A program made the translations under genes and the position numbers. This document shows, in pieces, positions 23,723-33,339 of a stretch of 64,000 nt of DNA (position 1 is its first letter; each line of letters begins with the position of its first letter). Source of the DNA: Bombyx mori (lineage: Eukaryota > Arthropoda > Insecta > Lepidoptera > Bombycidae); assembly GCF_030269925.1 (NCBI RefSeq), contig NC_085111.1, positions 3,898,142-3,962,141 on the forward strand, in the 5' to 3' direction. The notes beneath the pieces are model-generated. The model saw nothing but the letters and a program-made list of their open reading frames with translations. It did not search any database and was not told the DNA's origin.

Positions 23723-26605
23723 TTAGGTTGCACGTCGACCTCTTTGTCGAGTTCGACGAGTACGGTTACCGGGGTCCCTAAGCCTGCCCCTAGTATTAGA
23801 GCTGAAGGCATCTAATGCAAAGGTTATTGGATCTGATGGATCCGTAAGGACGTGTCTAGGGCGTCGACGGTGACTGGCTCCTGCATGATCAGGATTCGGG
23901 GAGTAGTCAGCGGCGGCAACGATAAGGCGATTATCATGACGCATAGCCTTATCGAAGTATCGTTCCGACGCTGACTTCATGTATTTCCGAATTGATTCGA
24001 GGCCCAGGTCGTCGTGTAGGTCAACGTTCCTCACGAACCACGGAGCCCCGACAGCTAACCTGCAAAAGCGGGATTGTAGGGATTGGAGGGTGTCTATGTG
24101 TGTGCGGGCCGCGTGAGCGAACACCACACTCGCGTAAGTCATGACGGGCCTTATGCAAGTTTTGTAAAGTGTCACCTTGTTCCGAAGGGACATTTTACTC
24201 CGCTTACAGATCATGGGGCAGAGTCTACCGAGAATAAACGCGGCACGGTCACGGACTGATTTTATATGCGGGCGGAATGTCATCGATGCATCCAGGGTAA
24301 CGCCCAGGTACTTGACCTTCCTGGCCCAGGGTATGGGTTGTCTAAAGAGAGTAATCGGGGGTGTGAGATTCCTCCTCCTAATCCGGGAGGAAATCCGTGT
24401 GGAGCTTCCCCTCTGAAATAGCACCGCAGTACTTTTCGCTGGGTTGATGTCTATGCGCCATTTTCGGAACCACTGTCCTAGGGCTAGGGCTGCGCTCTGA
24501 AGCTTCTTCGCGATTAGGGACTTATTTCTACTAGAATAGTAAACAGTCGTGTCGTCGGCGAATAAAGCTAAATGGGTCGGCGGCGACCGGGGAATATCGT
24601 TGACGAATAAGCTAAATAGGAGGGGTGAGAGGACAGAGCCTTGCGGGACTCCAGCTGTGAGAGGTCGTGGGGAGGAGCGGGTTCCCTCGACTCGATATCG
24701 AAAAGAGCGGTTCGACAAGAAGTCCCGTATGATGAGCACGAGACTATCCGGCACGCCCATGTTGAATAGTTTGAAAATCAAACCATTGTGCCAGACTTTG
24801 TCGAACGCTTTTGCGACGTCGAAGAAGAGAGCTCCCGTGTATAACGGTTTTGGTCGATTAAGCCCCACAAGAATGTGCTCCGTGAGGCGGTGCACCTGTT
24901 GAACGCATGAGTGATTTGTACGGAATCCGAATTGCTCATCGATAAGAATGCCCTTGGATGAGACGAAGTCTCTGAGGCGTTTGTAGAGCAGACGCTCATA
25001 CAGTTTGCCTAGAGACATGAGGAGGCTAATCGGGCGGTAGCTCGTCGGATGATTTTTTGGTTTACCGGGTTTATGTATGCCGATAACGTCCGCTTCTTTC
25101 CACACCGCGGGAAAGATACAGTTCGCCATAGCGGCATTGAAAATAGATGCCAACATCACGATGAGTTGGACGGGTAGAAGTTTAATAACGCGGTTGGATA
25201 TACCGTCGGAACCGGGAGCCTTGCGAGGACGTAGGTCTTTGATCAAGTCTTTAACTTCCATCGGGGTGACGGGTGGTAACGCATCAGAGGGTGGCAAGGA
25301 GGCTCTGCGTTCTACCTCACTGTCTACTAATTCTACATGAACAGGGTCCACGGATTGAGTGCTGGGCGTGCACTGGGTTTGCAATGTATCGGCCAGCAGC
25401 TCTGCTTTTTCGTCATCATCGAACGCCGCGAGTCGGCCTGAGGGGCCTACGAGGGGGGGCATAGTTACTACCGTATCCGATTTGAGAGTACGAGCTAAGC
25501 GGTAGTAAGACCTTTGGGAGGGCGCGAGTCCTTCTAAGAAATCAGACCATCTGGCATCTCGGACTTCGGCGATGCGAGACTTTACGTCGCGTTGTAGGGC
25601 ACGCATTCGAATACGATTTTCCGCGGTAGGATACCTGTCGTAGGCGCGTATCGAGGCGTTCTTAGCTCTAAGGAGTTCCCTAATATCGTCGGACAATTTG
25701 AAGCGGTGAAGGAAGTCCTCCGCTACAACTTGTTTCGATGACCTATCTAATGTCGAGGTGATGTGTGACGTTAAGATGTCTATGGCTTCAGCGGTATCCT
25801 GAGGAGACGGGATAGAGTCCGGGTTAAACGGGAGCGATGGTGGATCAGATTCAGCCAGGCTGATGCCCAGCGTGTGCCAATCCACCACAGTCCTCGTGAC
25901 GGGAACGGAATCGGGAGCGCGACCGAGCTTCATAACGACGGGACGGTGGTCTGAATCTAACTCTGAAACTACTTCGATCGAGTGTAAGCGCAGAGTTACG
26001 TTTTTTAATAACGCTATGTCGAGTATATCCGGGCGATGCGCGATATTTAGCGGGTAGTGAGTCGGGGTTAGCGGAGCGACGATATCGAAGGCGAGATCAT
26101 CGACTAACGCGTCAAGCCGCCTGCCATTCGGGGTTGTGGTGTGTGAGTTCCACCTGATGTGTTTACAATTTAGGTCGCCCGCCAGAATGACAGAGCTCCC
26201 CATACCGAGCAGCGCCTCGATATCACTGCTTAGAACGATCTTATCCGGTGGAAGATAAACGGACGCGATAACGATCGGCGCGTGTCCCGTCAGTGAGATT
26301 CGGCACACTGATGCTTCGATATTAGCGAGCGCGGGAGGATCGAGCGGGACGCAATGCAGGGCTCTTCTATAGTAAATGACGGTACCACCACCACGGGCAG
26401 AGAGCCTGTCGTTCCTGACCATGTTATAGTTCGCGATTTTAGGGTCACGGCGCGCGGGCTTAAGTAGGGTCTCCTGCACTAAAAAGATATCAATTTGGTG
26501 GTCACGCAAAAAGTCAGAAACCTGATCACGTTGATTTGCGAGACCGTAAGCGTTAAAAAATCCTATCGTTACGGATAGGGGCTTTATTCTACTTATATAC
26601 GCCAT
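23723..26605 (-). CDS. Jockey-type ORF2: APE endonuclease and reverse transcriptase (960 aa)
   Basis: The protein nicks target DNA and copies the element RNA into the site. Residues 1-225 form the apurinic-type endonuclease, with 'NAYG' near 18, 'QETLLKP' at 44-50, 'LAGDLN' near 141 and 'SDHRPV' at 218-223. The reverse transcriptase spans about 460-780: 'APGSDGIS' near 463, 'SYRPISLL' near 522, 'FFDVAKAFDKVW' near 594, 'AGVPQGSVLSP' near 651, the catalytic 'FADD' at 682-685 and 'VKYLGVTLD' near 764. It ends in a basic tail of about 30 residues. Length and order fit Jockey-clade ORF2. The ATG lies three bases after the ORF1 stop (TAATCAATG), so translation probably relies on termination and re-initiation. 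There are no stops or frameshifts. Opposite-strand frames here are shadows. Confidence 0.95.
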   Translation of the reverse strand: MAYISRIKPLSVTIGFFNAYGLANQRDQVSDFLRDHQIDIFLVQETLLKPARRDPKIANYNMVRNDRLSARGGGTVIYYRRALHCVPLDPPALANIEASVCRISLTGHAPIVIASVYLPPDKIVLSSDIEALLGMGSSVILAGDLNCKHIRWNSHTTTPNGRRLDALVDDLAFDIVAPLTPTHYPLNIAHRPDILDIALLKNVTLRLHSIEVVSELDSDHRPVVMKLGRAPDSVPVTRTVVDWHTLGISLAESDPPSLPFNPDSIPSPQDTAEAIDILTSHITSTLDRSSKQVVAEDFLHRFKLSDDIRELLRAKNASIRAYDRYPTAENRIRMRALQRDVKSRIAEVRDARWSDFLEGLAPSQRSYYRLARTLKSDTVVTMPPLVGPSGRLAAFDDDEKAELLADTLQTQCTPSTQSVDPVHVELVDSEVERRASLPPSDALPPVTPMEVKDLIKDLRPRKAPGSDGISNRVIKLLPVQLIVMLASIFNAAMANCIFPAVWKEADVIGIHKPGKPKNHPTSYRPISLLMSLGKLYERLLYKRLRDFVSSKGILIDEQFGFRTNHSCVQQVHRLTEHILVGLNRPKPLYTGALFFDVAKAFDKVWHNGLIFKLFNMGVPDSLVLIIRDFLSNRSFRYRVEGTRSSPRPLTAGVPQGSVLSPLLFSLFVNDIPRSPPTHLALFADDTTVYYSSRNKSLIAKKLQSAALALGQWFRKWRIDINPAKSTAVLFQRGSSTRISSRIRRRNLTPPITLFRQPIPWARKVKYLGVTLDASMTFRPHIKSVRDRAAFILGRLCPMICKRSKMSLRNKVTLYKTCIRPVMTYASVVFAHAARTHIDTLQSLQSRFCRLAVGAPWFVRNVDLHDDLGLESIRKYMKSASERYFDKAMRHDNRLIVAAADYSPNPDHAGASHRRRPRHVLTDPSDPITFALDAFSSNTRGRLRDPGNRTRRTRQRGRRAT

Positions 26606-26608
26606 TGA

Positions 26609-28273
26609 TTACCGGCGGAGTGAGGGGAGGACGTACGTATTTAATGACGCGTATACGTCGGCGTATTCCTGCACAACGGCGATAAAGTGTTGTGCAGTGG
26701 AGGCAGCGCGAATGGCGTCGCCCAAAGCGTTAACGCGCTCAAAGTTGATCGACTGAAAGAAGTCGATCGCTAAAGCGCGATTGTCGGACGCGGTCGGAGG
26801 GCAAGTCGCGGGAGAGGGACGAGTCGCGGGGGCGGGACGAATCGCGGAGGAGGGAGTTGTAGCCGTGTTCGTGTACGGCAGCGGTTTTGCCCAGGCCGAG
26901 ACACTGGGCACCGCCGCCGGAACGAACGCTGGCTTAGCCTGCGACGCAGAGGGTGCCGAGGCTTTGATGTCTGGGCCGGAAGCTCGGAGGCGGTTTTGGC
27001 GGGCGACGCGGCGATTTATTTTAGGGGCTCGGGGGCAACCACGGTAATTCGCGGGGTGACCCTGTGTTCGACACAGGACGCAGCTAGGCGGTTCCGTCGC
27101 GGTTTTTTGGTCGCGAGCGCAGAGGGCCGTGGCGTGATCGCCCAAACACTTAACACACCGGGGGCGCGCGTGACAGTTACGGGAAGAGTGCCCGTACAAT
27201 TGACAGTTATGGCACTGGCTAGGAGTGCCTTTTTTATGGGGGGCTTCGACAGCGATACCAGAGAGCCTACAGACGGTCTGTGTGTTAAAGATTTTCTTAC
27301 CCTCGGGGGTAGGCTGGAGAGCGACTAGAACCATATTATATGGCTCCCTACCGCGACCGGTGTGCATACGGTGCACAGAATTCACTGGTAGGCCTTGTTC
27401 TAACAGGTCGGCTTTTACGAGCTCTACATCTAACTCTTTAGGGATTCCGCGTATTACAACGCGGAGTTCGCGCTCCTCCTGGAGCGTATACGTATGGAAA
27501 CTTATACGCTCCTTACGGAGGTAAGAAGAGAGGGCCCTATGGTCGTCGGGTGTTTGAACCTTAATTTGAATGCCGTTCGCGAGGTTGCGGGCATTCGTGA
27601 AATTTATATTTTTGGCCTTAAGGGCCAGGCAAACTCGATCCCAAGCTGCTTTCTCCTGAAGGATAACCGGGGGAGGGGTCTGGGTTTTATTTTGTGCCAC
27701 CGGACGCGGCGACGGAGTGGCACGGGCTGGGGGCGCAACGGGAGTCTGAGGGCGGGGGCGCGACGCGTTCACGGCTTTGCTAATTTTAGCGGCCGCGGGA
27801 GCTCGAGACTCCGCGGCACGCTTCTTACCCTTCTGTACCAGGGTGAATCCATCCGTCGATGAGGCGGGGGCGAGGTCGACCTCCATGTCCGAGTCGGAGC
27901 ACGAGGAGGCGGGTGCAGGCGACCTACGAGCAAGTGTAGGTGTTTTAGAGGGCGCGACGGAGGCCGCGGATGATCGCTCAGCTGAAACGATGGTCACGGC
28001 GGACGACGCAGCAGCTTTTCTCGCCAGTATAGGCGACACAGCGGCAGGCACGACAGAGGCTGCGGTGCTCAATGCAGAAGCTCTGCACGCAGGTACAGGC
28101 GACGCAGGAGCAGCGAGCGCGGCGGAGTCCTCGAGAGGGCTCGCAGTGTGATTGGCCTTGAAGGCCAAAAACTCCGAGGCCAGCTGTGGGTGGCGAAGTC
28201 GGAGGAATTCCGCGAATACAGCGTCCATGATCGCTGAGTACCCAGGTGGGGCGGCCCCGGGTCTTGAAAACAC
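26609..28273 (-). CDS. Jockey-type ORF1: gag-like nucleic-acid-binding protein (554 aa)
   Basis: This protein coats element RNA and carries it to DNA. The N-terminal third (about 45-200) is alanine/proline/serine-rich and probably disordered. About 205-345 resembles the RRM-like fold found upstream of knuckles in arthropod Jockey gag proteins ('LRVVIRGIPKELDVELVKAD'). Three zinc knuckles follow: one starts at C354 ('CHNCQLYGHSSRNC'), a second at C373 ('CVKCLGDHATALC') and a third at C398 ('CVLCRTQGHPANYRGC'). The C-terminal region is proline/alanine-rich with a final helix-like segment ('FDQSINFERV'-like region near 510). The start chosen is the first ATG after the leader; a second ATG at residue 16 is possible. 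It is intact and directly upstream of ORF2. Confidence 0.92.
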   Translation of the reverse strand: MFSRPGAAPPGYSAIMDAVFAEFLRLRHPQLASEFLAFKANHTASPLEDSAALAAPASPVPACRASALSTAASVVPAAVSPILARKAAASSAVTIVSAERSSAASVAPSKTPTLARRSPAPASSCSDSDMEVDLAPASSTDGFTLVQKGKKRAAESRAPAAAKISKAVNASRPRPQTPVAPPARATPSPRPVAQNKTQTPPPVILQEKAAWDRVCLALKAKNINFTNARNLANGIQIKVQTPDDHRALSSYLRKERISFHTYTLQEERELRVVIRGIPKELDVELVKADLLEQGLPVNSVHRMHTGRGREPYNMVLVALQPTPEGKKIFNTQTVCRLSGIAVEAPHKKGTPSQCHNCQLYGHSSRNCHARPRCVKCLGDHATALCARDQKTATEPPSCVLCRTQGHPANYRGCPRAPKINRRVARQNRLRASGPDIKASAPSASQAKPAFVPAAVPSVSAWAKPLPYTNTATTPSSAIRPAPATRPSPATCPPTASDNRALAIDFFQSINFERVNALGDAIRAASTAQHFIAVVQEYADVYASLNTYVLPSLRR

Positions 28274-28590
28274 TCGCCTTGCGGCGAGGCCCCAACTTCT
28301 CGGACCTGAGCGGTTCTATTGAACACAGGTGGCAATGCGGCGCGATTACTACAGGACAAAGAAAAAGCACAACAAAACAGAAATTACGAAAAGAAACAAA
28401 ACAAATAAATACTTGCAGGAAACCACTTTGTCGGCAGATGTACCACGAACACAGAAACAACAAAAGGAAACAAAACAAATAAAAACTTCCAGAAAGAGCA
28501 CTTAGTCGGCAGATGTACCACAAACACAGGCCGCGCGAACAATGGCCGGGCTAACAAAAGCCGGGCGAACAAAGACCGGGCGATCGAGTG
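28274..28590 (-). promoter_or_regulatory. Repeated 5' leader / probable internal promoter of the Jockey element
   Basis: Two ~74-base units begin at 28393 and 28467 on the plus strand (both contain 'gaaacaaaacaaata' and 'tcggcagatgtaccac'). They are followed at 28529-28586 by about four short GC-rich units of the type 'gccgggcgaacaaa'. Jockey elements carry an internal RNA polymerase II promoter at the very 5' end. That this array performs the role here is inference. Confidence 0.55.
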
Positions 28591-28600
28591 GACGATGAGC

Positions 28601-28955
28601 ACGTCCGCACGTGACGGGTGCCTCTATCGGAATGGGTCTCGTTTTTACCATCGCACCACCCGCCACCGGAGTAAAGCTCATCCATATTACCTGGAGCCAC
28701 TGCGTTCATCCACAGTGCGTTTCCAGATATATTTTTTGCCACGTACCATTCGGCTTTGGAATGAGCTCCCCTCTACGGTGTTTCACGAGCTCTATGACGT
28801 GTCCTTCTTCAAATGAGGCTCGTGGAGAGTATTAAACGGTAGGCAGCGGCTTGGCTCTGCCCCTGGCATTGCTGGCGTTCATGAGCGACGGTAACCACTC
28901 ACCATTAGGTGGGTCGTATGCTCGTTCTGCCTATACGGTAATAAAAAATATATAA
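28601..28955 (+). mobile_element. 5'-truncated CR1-like LINE abutting the Jockey 5' end
   Basis: From about 28647 it matches 38213 onward. The frame reads 'FYHRTTRHRSKAHPYYLEPL' and ends at a stop after 'MTCPSSN'-type frame drift, where the intact copy has 'SFFKRGLW'. It then follows the shared 3' end to 'ggtaataaaaa'. A point change in the second-last block creates an early TGA ('ttcaaatgaggctcg'). The 28601-28646 stretch is of uncertain origin. Confidence 0.88.
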
Positions 28956-29500
28956 TAAACTCTAACATTATTTTGAAGCATCTAAGACTAGGCTCCCATA
29001 GCCGATTAACGCCAAATAGATCGTTTTCTTGTCTTTCCATAAAGGCTTATAAACTCATTCTATCACTAATTGCTTAGTTATTTATCTACTTGACAAGCTT
29101 GGAGTAAGTACATTCAGCAAGCACAGTACCATCCGCTCGGCAATTAGCATAAAATGTTGCAAGTATATTTTTATCTATATTAAAACGAGTTTATTTCTAG
29201 TTTTCCTGTTGTTTATGGATTAGGAAAGGATAACGATTTATATTGCAATTAATAAATATTTGAAATGGTTTTATTAAGAGTCGGTGTAATAATGTCTTGG
29301 TTGTGTTTGACTTGAAGTTTTATTATTTCTGCTTACGTCAACCTAGTACTGGCGATCTGAACGATGATTGTGGTTTATAGTTATATCAAGAATATGTATA
29401 TACTAACAGAAGAACAAGATCTAATAGCGCATAAATATGATTCGTAATAGTATTCACTTCGATTATCGTGAGTTGTAGTCTCATCACTTGAACTTTGAAG
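28956..29500. other. No gene or repeat recognised
   Basis: AT-rich sequence. The 128-codon minus frame reaching into the SINE at 29501 is a composite, not a gene. Confidence 0.5.
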
Positions 29501-29745
29501 TCGTCGTGGCCTAAAGGATAAGATGTCCGGTGCAATCGTATCTAGCGATGCAACGGTGTTCGAATCCCGCAGGCGGGTACCGATTTTTCTAATGAAATAC
29601 GCGTTTAACAAATGTTCACGATTGATTTCCACGGTGAAGGAATAACATGGTGTAATAAAAATCAAACCCGCAAAATTATAATTTGCGTAATTACTGGTGG
29701 TAGGATCCCTTGTGAGTCCGCACGGGTAGGTACCACCATAACTTA
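29501..29745 (+). mobile_element. SINE with intact tRNA-related head, 3'-truncated
   Basis: This is the only copy in the plus-strand flank that retains the 5' head. A box 'TGGCCTAAAGG' at 29507-29517 and B box 'GTTCGAATCC' at 29558-29567 are spaced as in tRNA genes. The unique body ('acaaatgttcacgattgatt', 'gaaggaataacatgg') follows, then 'ggtggtaggatcccttgtga'. The copy stops after 'ggtaccacc', where unrelated AT-rich sequence begins, so the tail is missing. It is not a functional tRNA: the fold is incomplete and repeat body follows without a terminator. Confidence 0.85.
29507..29567 (+). promoter_or_regulatory. RNA polymerase III A and B boxes of the SINE head
   Basis: A box at 29507-29517 and B box at 29558-29567 both match the consensus closely. 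They would direct RNA polymerase III transcription starting about 12 bases upstream of the A box. Confidence 0.75.
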
Positions 29746-30044
29746 TTTTAAATTGTGTAGTGGTCATCAGATTGTTTGCAGTTCATTAAAGGCCAAGCTC
29801 TAGGCCAGTGAAATACTTATGTACATTATTTATGTACATTATGTACATTTTTACTAAACATATCAATTTCGAAGTCTTAAATTGGATATTGAAAAATAAT
29901 TGATTAAGAAAATTTAAGATCGATCGTTAAACTACTGAATTGTCTTTGTTATTTACATATTTTGTATAAATAAGTTCAAAAAATTTCGCACTTAACGCTG
30001 TACACATAATAATGAATCGATCAATTAAATCAACAAACAATTAG

Positions 30045-30196
30045 TTCTGGCGTGAAGCAGTAATGCGTTTCGGTTTGAAGGGTGGGGCAGCTGTTGTAAC
30101 TATAGTTGAGACCTTAGAGCTTATATCTCAAGGTGGATGACGCATTTACGTCGTAGATGTCTATGGACTCCAGTAATCACCTAACACCAGGTGGGC
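30045..30196 (+). mobile_element. SINE, left part, interrupted by an R1-clade insertion
   Basis: It starts at 'ctggcgtgaagcagtaatgc' and breaks after 'ccaggtgggc'. Its tail resumes at 31619 behind the inserted LINE. Confidence 0.9.
30186..30196 (+). repeat. Target-site duplication, left copy
   Basis: 'accaggtgggc' here is repeated at 31619-31629 on the far side of the R1-clade element. Confidence 0.85.
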
Positions 30197-31589
30197 CATC
30201 GTGGTTGGAGGCGTCCGGATAGGGGTCGGGGTGCAGTTGAAGTACCTCGGCCTCGTGTTGGACAGCCGGTGGGCTTTTCGTGCTCACTTTGCGGAGCTGG
30301 TCCCCCGATTGATGGGGACGGCCGGTTCTTTGAGCCGGCTGCTCCCGAATATTGGGGGACCGGATCAGGTTGTGCGCCGCCTCTACGCGGGGGTGGTGCG
30401 ATCGATGGCCCTGTACGGTGCACCTGTGTGGGCTGAGCCGCGCAACCGGGCCACTATGGCTCGGTTCCTGCGCCGGCCGCAGCGCACCGTTGCCATCAGG
30501 GTCATCCGCGGATATCGCACCGTCTCCTTCGAGGCGGCGTGTGTTTTGGCGGGGACGCCGCCATGGGAGCTGGAGGCGGAGTCGCTCGCTGCCGACTATC
30601 GGTGGCGCAGCGAGCTCCGTGCTCGGGGCGTGGCGCGTGTCCCCGAGAGTGAGCTGCGGGCGCGGAAGGCCCATTCTCGGCGGTCCGTGCTCGAGTCGTG
30701 GTCGAGGCGATTGGCCAACCCCACGTGGGGGCTACGGACCGTCGAGGCGATTTACCCGGTCTTTGATGACTGGGTGAATCGTGGCGAGGGACGTCTCACC
30801 TTTCGTCTGGTGCAGGTGCTGACCGGGCACGGATGCTTCGGGAAGTACCTGCGCCGGATAGGGGCTGAGCCGACGACGAGGTGTCACCATTGTGGACACG
30901 ACCTGGACACGGCGGAGCATACGCTCGCTGTCTGCCCCGCTTGGGAGGTGCAGCGCCGTGTCCTGGTCGCAAAGATAGGACCTGACTTGTCGCTGCCTGG
31001 CGTCGTGGCGTCGATGCTTGGCAGCGATGAGTCATGGAAGGCTATGCTCGACTTCTGCGAGTGCACCATCTCGCAGAAGGAGGCGGCGGGGCGAGTGAGG
31101 GAAAGCTCTCCTCACTACGCAGAAACCCGCCGCCGCCGAGCAGGGGGTCGGGACCGGGGTCGTATCCGTGACCTGGCCCCCTAAGAGCTAGGGGTCCCAC
31201 CCGTTTTGTGCGGGGAGGGACCCAGACGAGGGGTGGCGTGCTCTGCACGCTCACCCGCAATAGGAAGCCGGGTGATGGTAGACCGCGTTCCCCCGACCGC
31301 TCTGGGGGAAGGTGTAACGCGGCGCCATCAAAGCGGGCTCTCGGCCCGCTGAACGAGGGAACCGGTGGTCGTTTCGCTGGCGGCCACCGGTCCGGCGTCC
31401 GTGGGACGGTGGGATGGATGTAATGTGCTCTGCGTCAACCCTGTCCCGCCGTTTCAACAGCCCCGACTGGGCTCTGGCCCGGTCCGAGGTAGGGCGCCGG
31501 TTGTGAGCGGCAGGAGTTTTTAGTGAGGTTCAACTCCCACATACCCCACCTGCCGCGCGGGTGGGGATCCGGCGATTTTCTCCTGTGGG

Positions 31590-31618
<29 letters not shown>
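30197..31618 (+). mobile_element. 5'-truncated R1-clade LINE inserted in the SINE
   Basis: The 1.42-kb GC-rich insert between the two 11-base duplications consists of the C-terminal part of ORF2, a ~400-base 3' untranslated region ending 'gattttctcctgtggg', and an A-tail of 27 at 31591-31617. It is strongly GC-rich compared with its surroundings. Related 3' sequence occurs at 35627-35893. A non-site-specific member of the R1 clade fits best. Confidence 0.9.
30205..31184 (+). pseudogene. C-terminal ~326 residues of an R1-clade ORF2
   Basis: The frame enters from the truncation point and has no true start codon. It encodes the end of the reverse transcriptase ('LKYLGLVLDSRWAF', the conserved 'YLG' block), a thumb-like region ('VRSMALYGAPVW') and a CCHC zinc motif 'CHHCGHDLDTAEHTLAVC' (C-x2-C-x8-H-x4-C) around residues 228-245. 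The zinc motif is typical of R1, TRAS and SART elements. It ends in an arginine-rich tail. The catalytic YADD part and the endonuclease are missing, so this copy cannot move by itself. The part that remains has no stop or frameshift, so the insertion is fairly young. Confidence 0.9.
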
Positions 31619-31620
<2 letters not shown>

Positions 31621-31735
31621 CAGGTGGGCTGTGAGCTCGTCCACTCATATAAGCAATTAAATAAAGATGTCTATGGGCTCCAGTAACCACTTAACACCTG
31701 TGTGAGCTCGTCCACGCATCTAAGCAATAAAAAAA
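31619..31735 (+). mobile_element. SINE tail resumed, plus a second SINE tail
   Basis: 31619-31666 continues the interrupted SINE ('gctgtgagctcgtccactca', 'aagcaattaaataaa'). From 31667 a second tail starts ('gatgtctatgggctccagta') and ends with 'ctaagcaataaaa' at about 31735. The repeated tail is either a second, extremely short insertion or a local duplication. Confidence 0.82.
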
Positions 31736-32546
31736 ATGTTTATTTTGTAAAACACTATCACGTAAATACGTTCTTTATCTACAATCAAAATATGTCTGTG
31801 ATACTTAAGTCTTTCTTGATGCATCGTTAAATTATAATGTTTATGAAGCAGCCGGATTATACAGGCTGGCCTTGAAGTCTACTGACATTCCATGCCCTTT
31901 CTTCCACCTTGTTGTCTATGTCTTCTCGAACGGTGAGCGCATACTTGATTCATCATTAATATGTACAGTACCCCGAGGCTCCAAGGTCGGCTCAATGCAG
32001 TTTACACTTAGTCTTTAAACATTATGAAATAGAGCACATTTTTGCATATCTTGCATCCAGTAAGACAATATCGTACGTGATTAGAGTTCTCATGGTCCAA
32101 AAAAGGATTGTGCATTTTCAATCTTGTACGATCTTTCGGTATTTCCGCGTCACGTTCCTAAAAAATACTTTACATAATCTTTTAATACTATAAATTTTTC
32201 GTAATTGTACGGAACACGATAAGCTATGATACAAATTATGAGTTGTACCTATATTCATTCATTGGCAATTTGCGTTTCTAATGTCCAACGATTTTTAATG
32301 TACGCGTATTTATTTCAATCAGCCGGCGGACTTAATATCTCAATTTAAATAAGTTGGTAAGGTTGATACTGTGTTTTATTTTTATTTTTTATGTTTATTA
32401 TTTTTGCATTAAGTCGAAGTGACTAAGTTAGATGGCTCAATTAATTAATTTTTATTTTGATCGCACTAAAGGTGTAAGCTCGCTTCCAAAATGTATATCG
32501 TCAGTTGAGACAAAAATACTGATTTAATTGTACAAAGTTCATTCAA
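31736..32546. other. No gene or repeat recognised
   Basis: AT-rich sequence without supported features. Confidence 0.5.
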
Positions 32547-32976
32547 TCTGTAATATTAATACGTTAAGCAAAAACTTTGTATCTCTTTTTACGAAAATTG
32601 CGCGGACGGAGCAGTATAAAATTTCCCACACTTATAGAGAATATAGAGAAGAAGTGAAGAATGCTCATATTTTTTAAAAATTATGCATAAAAATACAAAA
32701 AATCAATAAAAAAACCATTACACACACTACCATGTATTTGACACACACACACACACACACTTAAACTCTTTGTTTATTGTCAAACTTTTCTTATTGCTTA
32801 TAGTCTGTGGTCAAATTGAGAATAGATTAAATATTGTTTGTCTTCATTAATATTTGCCTAAAGTATAGTCTTGGCGAAATCTGTGATTATATAATTTGAC
32901 AATAGAATCATAATAATGTTCAAACTTATAATTTCAATTAATTATAGTCAAATTTCGACTACTGCTGGACCACTAG
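32547..32976 (+). mobile_element. Non-autonomous Helitron, family 1 (430 bp)
   Basis: TC start after A, 'aatattaatacgttaagc', an internal (AC)n tract near 32740-32760, a hairpin around 'caaatttcgact', then 'ggaccactag' before T. Confidence 0.87.
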
Positions 32977-33339
32977 TTAATTCAAAACCACAAAATTGAA
33001 TGTTAAAATGATTATCTAACAACTGCAATTGTGAACGTACATCTCCATCAATACATCTAATTACTATTCCCTTGCAAATGCTAGACTCAATTAATGTCTA
33101 GAAACACAAAGGTTGGCCTTGCGATGCGCTAACTGTACGTCTTAAATTAGGCTGTCGAAGTTGCGCCGACCAGCATACGTAATCCTTCCTTTGTTGTCAG
33201 CTAATTTAGGCAAAGTCACGGCATAATTATTTTGAATCGGCAAAGTTGGATATGCATGTGCCACAACATCTTTAGTGTTGTAACCTACTTTTATAATAGT
33301 GACAAAGTCATTTAAGACATTTTAGGCCTTAAGCATATA
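32977..33339. other. Spacer between tail-to-tail Helitrons
   Basis: Nothing recognised. It bears no similarity to the spacer of the other pair at 14713-15053. Confidence 0.5.

Larger units (their letters stand above)
23467..28590 (-). mobile_element. Apparently complete Jockey-clade non-LTR retrotransposon
   Basis: The ~5.1 kb unit on the minus strand has a 5' leader with tandem repeats (about 28274-28590), gag-like ORF1 (26609-28273), ORF2 with endonuclease and reverse transcriptase (23723-26605), and a ~200-base 3' untranslated region. The A-tail of about 27 appears as T's at 23468-23494. Both frames are open and all catalytic motifs are present, so it may still be able to move. The exact 5' end is uncertain (between about 28590 and 28645) because a CR1-like tail abuts it. 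I could not find a clear target-site duplication. Clade assignment rests on two ORFs, a knuckle-bearing ORF1 and APE-type ORF2. Confidence 0.93.

Noticed and set aside
26781..28151. Several long GC-rich plus-strand frames
   Set aside because: They are antisense shadows of the Jockey ORF1, which is supported by knuckle motifs on the minus strand.
29501..29580. Possible tRNA gene
   Set aside because: Good A and B boxes, but it lacks a complete cloverleaf and pol III terminator and runs into the SINE body, so it is a SINE head.
30352..31069. Long frames in other phases over the R1-clade fragment
   Set aside because: GC-rich DNA yields few stops. Only the frame with the YLG block and CCHC motif is real.
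32735..32761. CRISPR-like or satellite repeat
   Set aside because: It is a plain (AC)n tract inside a Helitron. No array of repeats and spacers exists in this eukaryotic window.
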